Shown one piece after another: positions 1 through 8,802 of a DNA stretch of 64,000 nucleotides (position 1 is the stretch's first letter; the number at the start of each line of letters is the position of its first letter). A program made the position numbers and the translations under genes. Under the pieces are notes generated by a model. The model was not told the origin of the DNA and made no database searches. It saw only the letters and a program-made list of their open reading frames with translations. The DNA comes from Capnocytophaga granulosa ATCC 51502 (GTDB taxonomy: Bacteria; Bacteroidota; Bacteroidia; Flavobacteriales; Flavobacteriaceae), in contig NZ_KE150255.1 of assembly GCF_000411115.1 (NCBI RefSeq), positions 124,001-188,000 of the forward strand, written 5' to 3'.

Positions 1-978
1 TTCGGCTGCATCTAAGTTGTTGAATACAGACTGATTATCCTTCCTATCTACAGTAATGATATCGGCTACTTCAAAGTTGGAAACAAGAGGTACCGACTGA
101 GTGGAGATAATCACCTGACTTTTGGCTGAGGCCTTTCGGATAAGCCCTGCTAATACATTGATTGCAAAGGGGTGTAGTCCTAATTCTGGCTCATCAATGA
201 TAATCACCTCAGGGAGAAAAGGCTGCATAAGTAGTGTAGATAGAGCCATAAATCGCAAAGTACCATCAGAGAGATGGGTGCTATTAAACGGAATATCAGG
301 GTGCTGCTTAGCAAGCCATTCCAACTTAATAATATTATCATTGAACCTATCAGGATGCAAATTAAACCTTTCAAAATAAGGAGCTACCATTCTTATAACA
401 GCCTCTATTTGACTAAAACAGGAAGGATATTTTTCTTGTAAATAGTATAGAAAAGAAGGCAAATTCCCGCCGTCTTCTCTCAAAGAAAGGTTATCTGAAA
501 GTAGGGAAGGCTTACGCAAAGGTGCATTTTCGCTGGTATCATGGAAATGATAGTTCTTAAAAGTTCGCATATAAGCACTTATACGCTGAGCAACTCCTTC
601 CTGATGATCCTTTAAGACACTTTCTCTACTATTGATACTCAAATGTGTCTGCTTACCATTAAAGACATTTTCATAATCAACAAAGAGTGTGCCCTTAGCA
701 GAGGGGGACAACTGACACTCATAGGCATCAGTCCCAAAAGTTATCTTGAAATAGATATGCTGTGTTGTCTTGCTTCCAAAGTATAGTAGATTTTCTATCT
801 CTTTTCTAAGGGAATAGTTTTCCAAACGCTTTTCGTAAAGATTATTTAAGAGCTTAAAGAAAGAAATAAAGTTAGATTTTCCTGCACCATTTGCCCCTAT
901 GAGTATATTGATAGGACGCAGCGGGAGGGTCATCTCTCTAATAGACTTGAACCCTTCTATATGTATGCTACTGATCAT
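1..978 (-). CDS. AAA-family ATPase, OLD/RecF-like (C-terminus cut by window edge)
   Basis: This frame is open from an ATG at 978 down to base 1, giving 326 codons with no stop, so the C-terminus lies outside the window. The N-terminus reads like an SMC/RecF-type ATPase: a short strand (MISSIHIEGFKSI), then Walker A GANGAGKSN at about residues 29-37. Late in the frame come a signature-like SDGTLR, Walker B VIIIDEPELGLHP, and a STQS stretch where related proteins carry the H-loop. This order matches the AAA_21/AAA_15 ATPases that act in DNA repair or, with a nuclease partner, in phage defence. Any partner would lie to the left, outside the window. The specific function is unknown; the ATPase call is firm. 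Confidence 0.85.
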   Translation of the reverse strand, partial: MISSIHIEGFKSIREMTLPLRPINILIGANGAGKSNFISFFKLLNNLYEKRLENYSLRKEIENLLYFGSKTTQHIYFKITFGTDAYECQLSPSAKGTLFVDYENVFNGKQTHLSINSRESVLKDHQEGVAQRISAYMRTFKNYHFHDTSENAPLRKPSLLSDNLSLREDGGNLPSFLYYLQEKYPSCFSQIEAVIRMVAPYFERFNLHPDRFNDNIIKLEWLAKQHPDIPFNSTHLSDGTLRFMALSTLLMQPFLPEVIIIDEPELGLHPFAINVLAGLIRKASAKSQVIISTQSVPLVSNFEVADIITVDRKDNQSVFNNLDAAE

Positions 979-1068
979 AAGCGCTTTGGATAGATGTTTT
1001 TTGAAAGGCAAAAATACAATTTTTAATTGTTAATTATCAATGGTTAATTGTTAATTATTCGTCACTTA

Positions 1069-1767
1069 TCACTTTTCATTAACGGCTGCTTGCCAATACT
1101 CCTTAGTCTCTATGTCCATGATCGTAAGGCGGCTATTGAAGCCTGCACCTGTATCAAGATTCCATACATGGTGACGGCACATAGGTTGGTCTGTACCATA
1201 GTTAAGGGTAGGTGTATGCCCTATATAGATTTCTTTGTATAACGACAATCTTTTGGGGTAATATGGATCAGTGGGAGGCATGTCTTCAGGAGTGGCGAGG
1301 GCTAACTCCCAAAGCGTTCTATCCCAATAGAAGTTTTCTGTGAAAAACTCATGTGCCACACCCCCTCGGTCGGTAAAGCCAGCATGTAAGAACAGGCGAT
1401 TTTGCCCGTCTAAGAGATAATTCCTAAGTGATTGAAGGAAGTCAATATGTAATTGCTTATCCTCCTTAGAGTAGTGCTTATAAGCCTCTTCGGTAGCCTT
1501 GCCCCCATGGGAGCGCCAAAGGTCAGACATGGGTTTGCCCAAGAGAAAATCACAGCACAAGGCATCATGATTTCCTCTTAGACAAATCACTTGATGGGTC
1601 TGTTGCAGGGCAATAAGCTCGTCCAAGACTTCAGGGGTATGCTTGCCCCTATCGGCATAGTCCCCTAAGAAAATCAGTAGGTCATCGGGAGTAACTCGTG
1701 CTCGTTTCAAGACCTCAAGTAGCGCTGCATAAGCACCATGTATATCGCCTATAACAAGTGTCCTCAT
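1069..1767 (-). CDS. Metallophosphoesterase, PPP-type serine/threonine phosphatase-like
   Basis: The 232-residue protein carries the metal-binding motifs of the calcineurin-like phosphoesterases in order: GDIHG (7-11), GDYADRG (35-41), GNHD (65-68), then a later LHAGF and IGHTPT. These bind two metals and would hydrolyse a phosphomonoester, either on proteins (PrpE/PphA-like) or on a small molecule such as a diadenosine polyphosphate (ApaH-like). Length and motif spacing fit bacterial single-domain enzymes. No signal peptide is visible, so it should be cytoplasmic. The spacers on both sides are low-complexity TTAATTGTTAATT-like DNA, and no operon partner is evident. The substrate cannot be read from the sequence. 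Confidence 0.9.
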   Translation of the reverse strand: MRTLVIGDIHGAYAALLEVLKRARVTPDDLLIFLGDYADRGKHTPEVLDELIALQQTHQVICLRGNHDALCCDFLLGKPMSDLWRSHGGKATEEAYKHYSKEDKQLHIDFLQSLRNYLLDGQNRLFLHAGFTDRGGVAHEFFTENFYWDRTLWELALATPEDMPPTDPYYPKRLSLYKEIYIGHTPTLNYGTDQPMCRHHVWNLDTGAGFNSRLTIMDIETKEYWQAAVNEK

Positions 1768-1825
1768 AAGGATAGTGAAAAGTGAACAGTGAATAACGAA
1801 TAGTGAATAGCTAATAACGAACTAA

Positions 1826-2881
1826 TTAGCTCATTGACTCATCGATGAATGATATGCCTTTTTCTTTACAGAAGTTTTTTACCTGCTCGGACATAAGAAT
1901 AGCCGTGCCGTCAATGGTTTTTAGATTAGGCACCTGAGAGATATCCTCCTCGGTAAGTGATTTGATGTCAAACACATCGTCCTCTCCGTCCCAAAAAGGT
2001 ATCAACTGTGCATATATTTCATTGCCCCCATCAAAATAGAGTTCTGTAACCAAAGCCGCCAAGGAAGCGGGAATGGGCAAATCCATAAACCATTTCTTTA
2101 CCTCAGGAATGACCTCAAAGTAATACTCCTCTGGGTCTATGTCGCGTTTGGTATAGTTTTCACAGAAATCATATACGTCAAACTTGGGTTTTAGCACCTC
2201 TTGGACATACATCAGTTCTTGTACAACAGCCAATTTAAAATTAAAGCTCTTGAACTGTGCACATTTTCCTTCTGCCTGAGGGAAAGCCCACTTGTTGGGA
2301 TCTTTTTCCTTACTTGAAGGAACTTCGTTAGGGATATAGCTCACCTCGTAATCACGAAAAGGCATCGCCTCTTGTGCTATGCGCCCCGCTATCGCTTTCT
2401 TAGAAAGGTCTTCAAGGTCTTCACTTAACTTTTCTGTATAGAGACAGCTCACATTCCAACTATCTAACACTATATCAAGCCCGAACGAATCCATACTTTG
2501 CTCCTTGGAGATATAGGACAAAGGAGATTTTCCTGCTATGGTAAAATCCCCCGTAAAGAGTCCCTTAGGACGCAGGGCAAAATAATCAAAGGTTACTGTA
2601 CGTTGCCAATCCTTATCCTCCAGTACCCTACAGGCAAGCGTGGCTAAGGTTCCGTCCTTTTTCTCAAAGGCATAGATACCCAAATTGTCCCATAAGTACA
2701 TAGCGCTGTAAGGAGAATCTTCATCCTTTATAGCGGTTATCTGAGGTTTGCCTAAGGCTTCTGTAAGGCGAGACAGGGAAAACTCTAACAGGAGTTCGTT
2801 ATTGATGAGCAGCCCTGAGTTGCTGATGTCTATAGTTATTTGTTTTTTTATTATTGACCCTAAAAAATTCTTTATACTCAT
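1826..2881 (-). CDS. Hypothetical protein, immunity-like (resembles DUF7738/DUF6892)
   Basis: A 351-residue cytoplasmic protein without signal peptide or membrane segment. The first 120 residues (ISNSGLLINNELLLEF and LWDNLGIYAFEKK) resemble a domain I associate with DUF7738. The C-terminal part (FKLAVVQELMYVQEVLKPKF, then PFWDGEDDVFDIKSL, then PNLKTIDG) resembles DUF6892. I recall both as common in Bacteroidetes polyimmunity loci, but neither assignment could be checked here. The upstream secreted protein gene ends 21 bases before this start, so the two are probably co-transcribed. No catalytic motif is seen. A role in immunity to a secreted toxin is inferred from family resemblance only. Confidence 0.65.
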   Translation of the reverse strand: MSIKNFLGSIIKKQITIDISNSGLLINNELLLEFSLSRLTEALGKPQITAIKDEDSPYSAMYLWDNLGIYAFEKKDGTLATLACRVLEDKDWQRTVTFDYFALRPKGLFTGDFTIAGKSPLSYISKEQSMDSFGLDIVLDSWNVSCLYTEKLSEDLEDLSKKAIAGRIAQEAMPFRDYEVSYIPNEVPSSKEKDPNKWAFPQAEGKCAQFKSFNFKLAVVQELMYVQEVLKPKFDVYDFCENYTKRDIDPEEYYFEVIPEVKKWFMDLPIPASLAALVTELYFDGGNEIYAQLIPFWDGEDDVFDIKSLTEEDISQVPNLKTIDGTAILMSEQVKNFCKEKGISFIDESMS

Positions 2882-2902
2882 GAAATTTAGAAACGACTTA
2901 CA

Positions 2903-4723
2903 TTATTTGACCTTCACCCAGTAATATCTCTTTTCTTTAGCAAAAAAGACATGCCATTGTCCGTTGATCTTAAAGGCTTTTAGGCAACTTGGCGTATTTA
3001 CGCTTGAAAGCTCTTCCACAGGAAAATACTGGTATAACAAAGAGCTTTTCCCCTTCAGGGCGTGTGTATCTTTGTCAAGGCGTTGCATCTTTAGCCCGCT
3101 GAAAAAGCCATCATAATACTCATAAAAAGCCACAACAGACTCTTCGTCCTGCTCCATAATTCGGGTGTCATAGATATCATCCGGCGAAGACACCCTATGT
3201 TCTTTGGAAGGCCTGGCTATGGTGTAGAAGTTAAAAGTATCATTAGCATCCATATCTCCATAATACTGCTTTTTTCCCCAGCTTAGATAAGTAGTTCCCC
3301 ACTCAAATTTCTTTCCTAAAAGAATCTTTTCAAGTAGCTTGGTAGCATTGCACTTTAGGAAATAGACCCCCTTTTCTGTTTTCAACTGAAATACAAAGTT
3401 ATCTGTCGCTCCTGTGGCAATATCTTGTGTGTGGTGCTCTAACTTCTTAGGATTGTCCAGTAAAGGGTTGAGCGGTATCTTCCCCTCTATCTTACCTGTT
3501 TTAGTATCGAGTGTCATCACTTGAAACTCATTTGTATCTTTTTTTTGGACAAGGAAATACATACACTTAGCAGTGGTGTAGGTCTGTACTATTTCATATT
3601 CAATATCTTGATAATAAACCTCACGATAAGACCTGTTAGGCTCAGGGGCGACATCAGCAGAGGCTATCTGCTGGTAGAAGAGGGAATCATTTACCCTTTT
3701 AGGAACATATTTTGCCCAAACAAAATGACTATTAAGCGTATATAGTGTATCATTTTGAGCATAAAAAGTCACAAAAGCAGTAGCATCAGGCTGCTTTTCC
3801 GAATAGATACGTCCTCGTTCTACTTTGTCATTTTGAACATCAAACACCAAGAGTTCTGGGACTGGATAATACTCAGTTCCTTGGGCAAGGTTATATACTT
3901 TCTGAGTCTCTTTGTCCAAAGCATAGAGCCTATAGCTGTCAATAAATTCCTGAAAAGTTTCTATATGAACAGGTAGGTGTTTGACCAAGGGAAAGGAGTA
4001 GTTTTGGAACCGTTGCCACCATTTCCGCCAATCTTCTTGGGTAGGCTTCTTGGGTAAGGGAACAATACTTTTTAGAAGATAGCTTAGTGAACTTAACTTT
4101 TCTTGGGCTAACTCACTCATTAGCTCTTGTTCCTTATATTCCTCGGAACCTCCGACCATTTTCCCGTCCTTATCCACTCCGTCCCAATGCATTATTCCTA
4201 TAGTAGTTACTTCTTGTTTGTTAGACAAAGCTTCTATCCATTGGGGGATATCCCGAAAGTCATCACTATTATTAATCTCTTGATAGTAGATAGGGATTCC
4301 TTTTTTGATTTTCTCCATAGGGGATAAGGGCAGTTCTTCAGGATAAGAGAGGGTTATTTTCTTGCCTTGCTCATCGGTATAGAAGGCTTTCTTAGTATAA
4401 TAGACATCAGGCGCATTAGGAATCGGGAGTATCTCAAAAGAAATAGGGATATCGTACTTGTAGGTAATTTTGTCACCAAAGAGAGGAATCAACAAGATAT
4501 GAGAAGTCCCCAACCTCTTAGCGTCTGCTGGACGAAGCTTAAGGAAATAGGCTCTATCCTCAGGGAGATATACATTACCTTTCTCTAATATAAAGAGTGC
4601 CCTTCGGATATTGTCATAGAGGTCAATGGTGCGATACTCGTGCTTGAACTCACCTGTAACCATCAACTCTTGTGCCAAAGCCGTACAGCTGAAGAAGAAA
4701 GTCCATATTATATATCTTATCAT
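2903..4723 (-). CDS. Hypothetical secreted protein, 606 aa
   Basis: Not recognised. It starts with a clear signal peptide (MIRYIIWTFFFSCTALA, cleavage probably before QELMV) and has no further hydrophobic segment, so a periplasmic or exported protein is expected. The rest is mixed alpha/beta, rich in aromatic and charged residues, without visible repeats or a cysteine-based lipobox. No T9SS C-terminal signal domain is evident. It is followed by the immunity-like 351-residue protein with a 21-base gap. A TAnnTTTG -7 box lies about 95 bases upstream (4820-4827, reading left), directly beyond the terminator of the preceding gene. Confidence 0.7.
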   Translation of the reverse strand: MIRYIIWTFFFSCTALAQELMVTGEFKHEYRTIDLYDNIRRALFILEKGNVYLPEDRAYFLKLRPADAKRLGTSHILLIPLFGDKITYKYDIPISFEILPIPNAPDVYYTKKAFYTDEQGKKITLSYPEELPLSPMEKIKKGIPIYYQEINNSDDFRDIPQWIEALSNKQEVTTIGIMHWDGVDKDGKMVGGSEEYKEQELMSELAQEKLSSLSYLLKSIVPLPKKPTQEDWRKWWQRFQNYSFPLVKHLPVHIETFQEFIDSYRLYALDKETQKVYNLAQGTEYYPVPELLVFDVQNDKVERGRIYSEKQPDATAFVTFYAQNDTLYTLNSHFVWAKYVPKRVNDSLFYQQIASADVAPEPNRSYREVYYQDIEYEIVQTYTTAKCMYFLVQKKDTNEFQVMTLDTKTGKIEGKIPLNPLLDNPKKLEHHTQDIATGATDNFVFQLKTEKGVYFLKCNATKLLEKILLGKKFEWGTTYLSWGKKQYYGDMDANDTFNFYTIARPSKEHRVSSPDDIYDTRIMEQDEESVVAFYEYYDGFFSGLKMQRLDKDTHALKGKSSLLYQYFPVEELSSVNTPSCLKAFKINGQWHVFFAKEKRYYWVKVK

Positions 4724-4819
4724 TGCTCTTATAATTAAGTTAATAAACTTTTATTATTGTTATAGTTTTCGTATGTTTTTGAATAGGTGAGACAGTGTCT
4801 CACTTATTCGAGTATGGGG

Positions 4820-4827
4820 CAAAGATA
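4820..4827 (-). promoter_or_regulatory. -7 promoter box TATCTTTG for the 2903-4723 gene
   Basis: On the minus strand this reads TATCTTTG, the Bacteroidetes -7 consensus. It abuts the hairpin terminator at 4828-4876, so transcription would restart immediately after the upstream gene ends. The predicted leader is about 90 bases. No clear TTG -33 box is visible, because that position falls in the terminator stem. Confidence 0.5.
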
Positions 4828-4876
4828 ATGAAAATTCCCCTAACCTTATAAGGGAGTTAGGGGAATTTTTAGAGGA
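4828..4876 (-). terminator. Intrinsic terminator after the 4894-6732 gene
   Basis: AAAATTCCCCTAAC and GTTAGGGGAATTTTT form a long stem around a short loop, followed on the minus strand by a T-run. It lies 18 bases past the stop of the uracil-glycosylase-like gene. The half nearest the gene, plus the adjacent bases, recurs at 10276-10318. Confidence 0.8.
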
Positions 4877-4893
4877 GAGGAAAGATTACTTTC

Positions 4894-6732
4894 TTATAAA
4901 AACTTCTTAGCTTCGTTGGCAATAGCGGCAATAAGCTCGTTACTAACTCTATTGCTTAGTTGGCGGGTATGAATAAGAATACGTTTGTTATCTTTGCTAA
5001 AATGCAAATTGTACCAATATTTTTCGCCTACTTTTATTGGTTCTCCTTCCCATTGTACATCAAAGATCTGCTGCATATCGAATTTATATCTTTTGGGGTA
5101 ATGCCCAGCCGCTACAATCACAATAGGAAACTCTTTGAAAAAAGGCAACGCAAAGAGGGGCTTACGTTCTTCTATAGACTGTTTTCTAAGGGCTTCTATC
5201 TCGTTATCCTTGTAACTTTCTTTGGTAGGATAATCGCTAAGCTCAGTGATGAAGAACTCCTTTTGGAAATTGATTTTCTGAAGTTTTTCTCCTTGTAAAA
5301 ATAGCTGTTCGTAGAGTTTTTCGTAGTTTAAATAGGTACGACTAGTTCCTCCTTTTTTGCTTTTATCCCAACTATTATATTGATTGCCGTAAGCATATAA
5401 GGGATTGTGAGAGATAGTTCGCTCTCCATCATAGTTAGGCACCTCATTGGTGGAGAGTATGTGCTCCCATTGAGATACATTACTTTGGAAGAGCTCTTCT
5501 TTCTTCTTTTCTAAATTTTCGGTAGTCTCTTCTTTGCTAATGTGTGCCGCTTCTTTACCTATTACCAATACTTTCCCATTAGGGTTTCCATACCCTACAA
5601 ATAGGTTGTTTTCTTTGCAGTATTGTACTACTTGCTTGAATTTTTCTGTGTACATATAATTTAAATCTTTTAAAATGTTATATTCTTTTCTAAGGATGCG
5701 TTCGGGTATTCCGTTTAGATAATAAACGGTCTCCCACAAGTCATTTTCAAAATAAGTGTGGATATATTTCTCTATTTCATTACCTTCCGCATCATATCGA
5801 ATACAAGAAAAGATATTCCCTTCACATCCATCAAACATTGAAAAACCTTTAGGTTCTTCTTGGTAATCAATATCCTTGTAAAGAACTACACTTTTCATGC
5901 CTCCTGCACTGAGGGTTGTGCGTTCTACCTTTCCTTCAAAAAACTTATAAGAGACTGTTTCTCTGAGTTCTAGGTCTTTGTAGAAGATCTCATAGAACTT
6001 TGCCTCAATTATTCTCCCCTCTTCGTCATAACGAATAATTTTTTTATCCCCATTATGAGAATACACTATTTTTGCCCCTGTCTGATCATACTCAACAAGT
6101 CCTTCTAGATCTGATTCCTCTTCTATTATATCATCAGAGTTGCCATTTACTATTTTGGTTTTTCCTCCCCAATTTCGGATATATTGTAAAAACTTCCCAT
6201 TTTCATCATATTCCCATTCTTCAGTATAACCACAGAGATCCCTTACCCTACTACGAAGAGAACCATTCTCATAATAAACAAACCTTCGGCTATGCACTAT
6301 CTTATCAAACATAGAACAGTTCCACTGTGCCAATATTTCTTCCGTATCATATTCAAAGGTAAAAAGAACCTTTTTCAAAGAATAGGTATCTAAAACAATC
6401 GATGTTATAAGACCTTTTTCATTGTAATTTTCTACTTGTTTTAAAACAGAGGGCATTGTAAGCCTTTGAAGAGACATTCTAGATATTTCCTTTGGAAGAG
6501 ATATGGTATGAGAGGTATGACGAATCACATCTATCATATATTCCATCGTTTCCCAGAGATAGTGGGGCAAATGAATCTCATCTACACCCAAGAATTTTCC
6601 TACCTCAACCGTATTATCTTCTGTCTTTATGGCTTGGTATTCCTTGTAACTTATCTCAACGGTTTTACCTGCAAAGAATTTGTTGGCCGGTATCTTTTCT
6701 ATATAAAGAGAAGCATCTTTTTTAGTTAACAT
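4894..6732 (-). CDS. Fusion protein: repeat region plus uracil-DNA-glycosylase-like C-terminal domain
   Basis: The 612-residue protein has three parts. Residues 1-60 (with FFAGKTVEISYKEY and VEVGKF) match the N-terminus of the 77-residue protein at 8470-8703. Residues about 120-330 contain YD/MORN-like units (YENGSLRSR, YDENGKF, YDEEGRI, YDAEGNEIE) as in many toxin-immunity proteins. The C-terminal 230 residues look like a uracil-DNA glycosylase fold: a first strand KVLVIGKE, a GGTSRTY stretch, FFITELSDYP, a strand PIVIVAAGHYP, and finally ILIHTRQLS where the family has its HPS-type motif 2. The motifs are divergent, so catalytic activity is uncertain. No signal peptide is present. A TAnnTTTG promoter was not seen upstream. 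Confidence 0.7.
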   Translation of the reverse strand: MLTKKDASLYIEKIPANKFFAGKTVEISYKEYQAIKTEDNTVEVGKFLGVDEIHLPHYLWETMEYMIDVIRHTSHTISLPKEISRMSLQRLTMPSVLKQVENYNEKGLITSIVLDTYSLKKVLFTFEYDTEEILAQWNCSMFDKIVHSRRFVYYENGSLRSRVRDLCGYTEEWEYDENGKFLQYIRNWGGKTKIVNGNSDDIIEEESDLEGLVEYDQTGAKIVYSHNGDKKIIRYDEEGRIIEAKFYEIFYKDLELRETVSYKFFEGKVERTTLSAGGMKSVVLYKDIDYQEEPKGFSMFDGCEGNIFSCIRYDAEGNEIEKYIHTYFENDLWETVYYLNGIPERILRKEYNILKDLNYMYTEKFKQVVQYCKENNLFVGYGNPNGKVLVIGKEAAHISKEETTENLEKKKEELFQSNVSQWEHILSTNEVPNYDGERTISHNPLYAYGNQYNSWDKSKKGGTSRTYLNYEKLYEQLFLQGEKLQKINFQKEFFITELSDYPTKESYKDNEIEALRKQSIEERKPLFALPFFKEFPIVIVAAGHYPKRYKFDMQQIFDVQWEGEPIKVGEKYWYNLHFSKDNKRILIHTRQLSNRVSNELIAAIANEAKKFL

Positions 6733-6811
6733 ATAATTTTTGTTTTTAGTTATACTTTACCCAAGAAATGTTTCCGTTTTTTTAGGTAACTTAAATCTTT
6801 TAGGCATTCAA

Positions 6812-7111
6812 TTAAATACTTCTTATTTTCCCTCCATATTGGTTTCTCAGTTCCATATCACCATTTTTAAGCGTTATAAGAACATCTGTACCATGGAAAA
6901 TAGCTTTTACTACATTACTTTCAGCAATTGTAGATTTGCGACCTCCATAATCATTACAAAGATCTGTTTTACCATTACTATAGGTAATTAGTATTTGCTT
7001 TTCATCATTGCTAAGAGCTGCATCTACCACATTTTTTTCTGCAATAGTTCTCAATTTTCCTCCATTATCATTGAGGAGGTCTAACTTTCCTTTTACAATT
7101 TTTAAAATCAT
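6812..7111 (-). CDS. Small repeat protein, 99 aa
   Basis: Not recognised as a named family. The protein consists of about two and a half units of 36-39 residues. Each carries a (D/N)-(N/Y)-GGK/R turn, then TIAE(K/S)NVV, then a hydrophobic strand and NGK/D; the pattern suggests small beta-sheets or blades. It could be an immunity protein or a remnant of a longer beta-propeller. It begins 21 bases after the tail of the repeated element at 7136-7235, the same arrangement seen at the genes starting at 8703 and 10909. There is no signal peptide. Confidence 0.55.
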   Translation of the reverse strand: MILKIVKGKLDLLNDNGGKLRTIAEKNVVDAALSNDEKQILITYSNGKTDLCNDYGGRKSTIAESNVVKAIFHGTDVLITLKNGDMELRNQYGGKIRSI

Positions 7112-7135
7112 TTTGCATTGTGTTTAAAATATCGC

Positions 7136-7235
7136 CTACTCTAAAAGGTTTTCGGCTTCCCCTATTTGTTGCTTTAGATAAAAGGTTGCGGGCATCCCGT
7201 TTTGCTTAGCTCGAAGCCCGACCAAAGGCAAGTGT
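7136..7235 (-). repeat. Head-tail element, copy 1 (possible decayed coding tail or leader element)
   Basis: Read leftward, a head segment (encoding LPLVGLRAKQNGMPA if translated) is followed by a tail (LKQQIGEAENLLE and a TAG stop). The head recurs as the C-terminal codons of the gene at 8470-8703, and the tail recurs at 8728-8768 and 10929-10976. The same frame stays open without an ATG from 7136 to 7345 (69 codons), so this may be the end of a broken gene. Alternatively, it may be a leader element, since each tail copy lies 20-25 bases before a start codon. The head can fold through CGGGC/GCCCG. Confidence 0.5.
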
Positions 7236-7390
7236 AAAGCAAAAGGAACGCCCGCAATACGCAAGCGCTTCCACTTTACTTTCCTACACTTTTTAATATT
7301 GGTCGTATTTCGAGCTAGAAAATAAAAGCGAAACGTTATTATATATTATCTATTTCTGTACTGTCAGTTTTTCGTATAAATTTTATTAAT

Positions 7391-7436
7391 TTGCTGACAA
7401 AGATACGAAATTATTTTTATACTAACGTCCTTTTGC
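7391..7436 (-). promoter_or_regulatory. Repeated promoter segment, copy 1
   Basis: About 45 bases that recur with few changes at 11120-11165. Both contain a minus-strand TATCTTTG -7 box (here 7398-7405) and face left. Each lies upstream of a head-tail element and a small gene. The 7112-7572 gap therefore holds this promoter, the head-tail element and the end of a dispersed repeat, and no other gene that I can support. Confidence 0.5.
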
Positions 7437-7518
7437 TGTATTTTTTATTTTTATAGTCAATTGCATTTAGAATACGAATGAATAGAATGAGAGATTATTC
7501 TTCACCTACTCTTTTTCA

Positions 7519-7604
7519 AGGGAGAATTGCCTCACATACTCCCGCTTTCGTAGACTTTGACCCTACAGCTGCTCACACTAATTTTTCGCAAACCATTTTT
7601 GTTT
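7519..7604. repeat. Dispersed repeat (GCGAATTGCC...TTTTTCGCAAACCA type), copy 1
   Basis: This segment matches 10085-10168 closely and shares its outer parts with 9868-9928 and 24988-25060. It contains a shared block CTAATTTTTCGCAAACC and a GAATTGC start that is palindromic in other copies. It overlaps the last ten codons and stop of the helicase-domain gene, so the repeat supplies that protein's C-terminus. Confidence 0.7.
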
Positions 7605-8457
7605 GACTATAATTCTTTTCCAAATCTGAGAATTTTCCTGCTTCCCATCGTAAATAAATACTCCCCAAAGTGTTCTGGTTATAGTGCTTTGATAAAACAA
7701 ATTCTGCCATTGCTGCAGTAGGTAGATGCCCCTGCTCATCCCATTCAGAGATATTATAGTATTCAGGTCGGTAGAGAAACAAAATAACATCGGCATTTTC
7801 TTCAATGCTAATATCTTTAAAATCGCAAAGCTGAGGACGTTTATGTTTTGTAGGATATTCCAATCTGCGCGAAACCTGAGCTAAAGCAACAATAGGAATA
7901 TTTAATTTTCGAGCGAGTTCTTTTAATTGCTGAGAAATAACAACCTCTGTTTGTTTTTTGTTTTCTATTAATTGCAAGTAATCAATAACAATTAATCTAA
8001 TATCGTGCTCAATAAAGAGTTTTTCTGCTTTTTTACAGATATTATCTACAGAGAGATGTTGAGTGTCATCTACATATATGGGAGCATTCTCAAGTTTGTC
8101 TATATAAGTATTGAATATTTTTCTTTCTTGATCATCTAATATGTCTGTACGCAGTTTATCTGTTGTTAAAGATGTTTGCTGAGAAACAAAGCGTGTTAGT
8201 AATTGTAAAGAACTCATTTCTAAAGAAAATAAAGCTACGGGTATATTCCTTTCTACAGCTATATGATGTAACATAGACAATGCAAAAGCAGTCTTTCCCA
8301 TAGCAGGACGTGCTCCAATAACCACAAATTTTCCTCTTTCCCATCCTAAAATTAGAGCGTCAAGTTCTCTAAAACCTGTAGAAATCACATTGACCTCGTC
8401 TCTCTTAAAGTCTAATCTATTAGATAATTTTTTTATTGCTAAATAACTTCCTTCCAT
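7573..8457 (-). CDS. Stand-alone DnaB-type helicase (RecA/DnaB_C) domain protein
   Basis: At 294 residues it consists only of the RecA-like motor domain of replicative helicase DnaB. Walker A GARPAMGKT is at 48-56, the SLEMS segment at 78-82, Walker B LIVIDYLQL at 155-163, and a QVSRRLE motif around 194. The entire N-terminal primase-interacting collar of DnaB (about 170 residues) is missing, so it is not the chromosomal replicative helicase. It may be a mobile-element or defence ATPase that forms hexamers. Its start is 12 bases after the 77-residue gene, and both probably share a promoter facing left from about 8780. The last ten codons come from a dispersed repeat. Confidence 0.85.
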   Translation of the reverse strand: MEGSYLAIKKLSNRLDFKRDEVNVISTGFRELDALILGWERGKFVVIGARPAMGKTAFALSMLHHIAVERNIPVALFSLEMSSLQLLTRFVSQQTSLTTDKLRTDILDDQERKIFNTYIDKLENAPIYVDDTQHLSVDNICKKAEKLFIEHDIRLIVIDYLQLIENKKQTEVVISQQLKELARKLNIPIVALAQVSRRLEYPTKHKRPQLCDFKDISIEENADVILFLYRPEYYNISEWDEQGHLPTAAMAEFVLSKHYNQNTLGSIYLRWEAGKFSDLEKNYSQTKMVCEKLV

Positions 8458-8469
8458 TTGATAATATTT

Positions 8470-8703
8470 TTAAAATAAATATGCGGGCATCCCATTTTGC
8501 TTAGCTCGAAGCCCGACCAAAGGCAAGAGGGGAACAACATTAAATTTACCTAAACAAACATTACCATTCTCATCTGTTGCAATGTCATATTCCTTGTAAG
8601 AGGTTGCTACTTTTTTACCTGCAAAAGAGGTGTTAGATTTCATTACAGGTATGTAAGGTATTGAGGCTGTAGTGAATCTTAATCCTTCGTCTTTTAATTT
8701 CAT
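8470..8703 (-). CDS. Hypothetical 77-aa protein, chimeric short relative of the 612-aa protein
   Basis: Residues about 27-55 (SFAGKKVATSYKEY and VCLGKF) match the N-terminus of the 612-residue protein at 4894-6732, so both derive from one family. The last 15 sense codons before YLF (LPLVGLRAKQNGMPA) come from the head segment of the repeated element also found at 7186-7235. The gene therefore looks like an N-terminal domain joined by recombination to foreign DNA. It may be non-functional. It is followed 12 bases later by the DnaB-domain gene. Confidence 0.5.
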   Translation of the reverse strand: MKLKDEGLRFTTASIPYIPVMKSNTSFAGKKVATSYKEYDIATDENGNVCLGKFNVVPLLPLVGLRAKQNGMPAYLF

Positions 8704-8727
8704 CGTTGTATGTTTTTTAGTGAGTGC

Positions 8728-8781
8728 CTACTCTGAAAAGTTTTCGGCTTCCCTTGTTCCTTTAGATTTCGGGGCAAAGGT
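8728..8781 (-). promoter_or_regulatory. Promoter and tail element copy 2 before the 77-aa gene
   Basis: Minus-strand TACCTTTG at 8774-8781 is a -7 box. The transcript would begin with the tail segment (ending in the AGAGTAGGC motif) found also at 7136-7180 and 10929-10976, then reach the ATG at 8703. The divergent WYL gene uses its own box at 8825. Confidence 0.45.
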
Positions 8782-8802
8782 AATCACCCAAATGAACATT
8801 AC

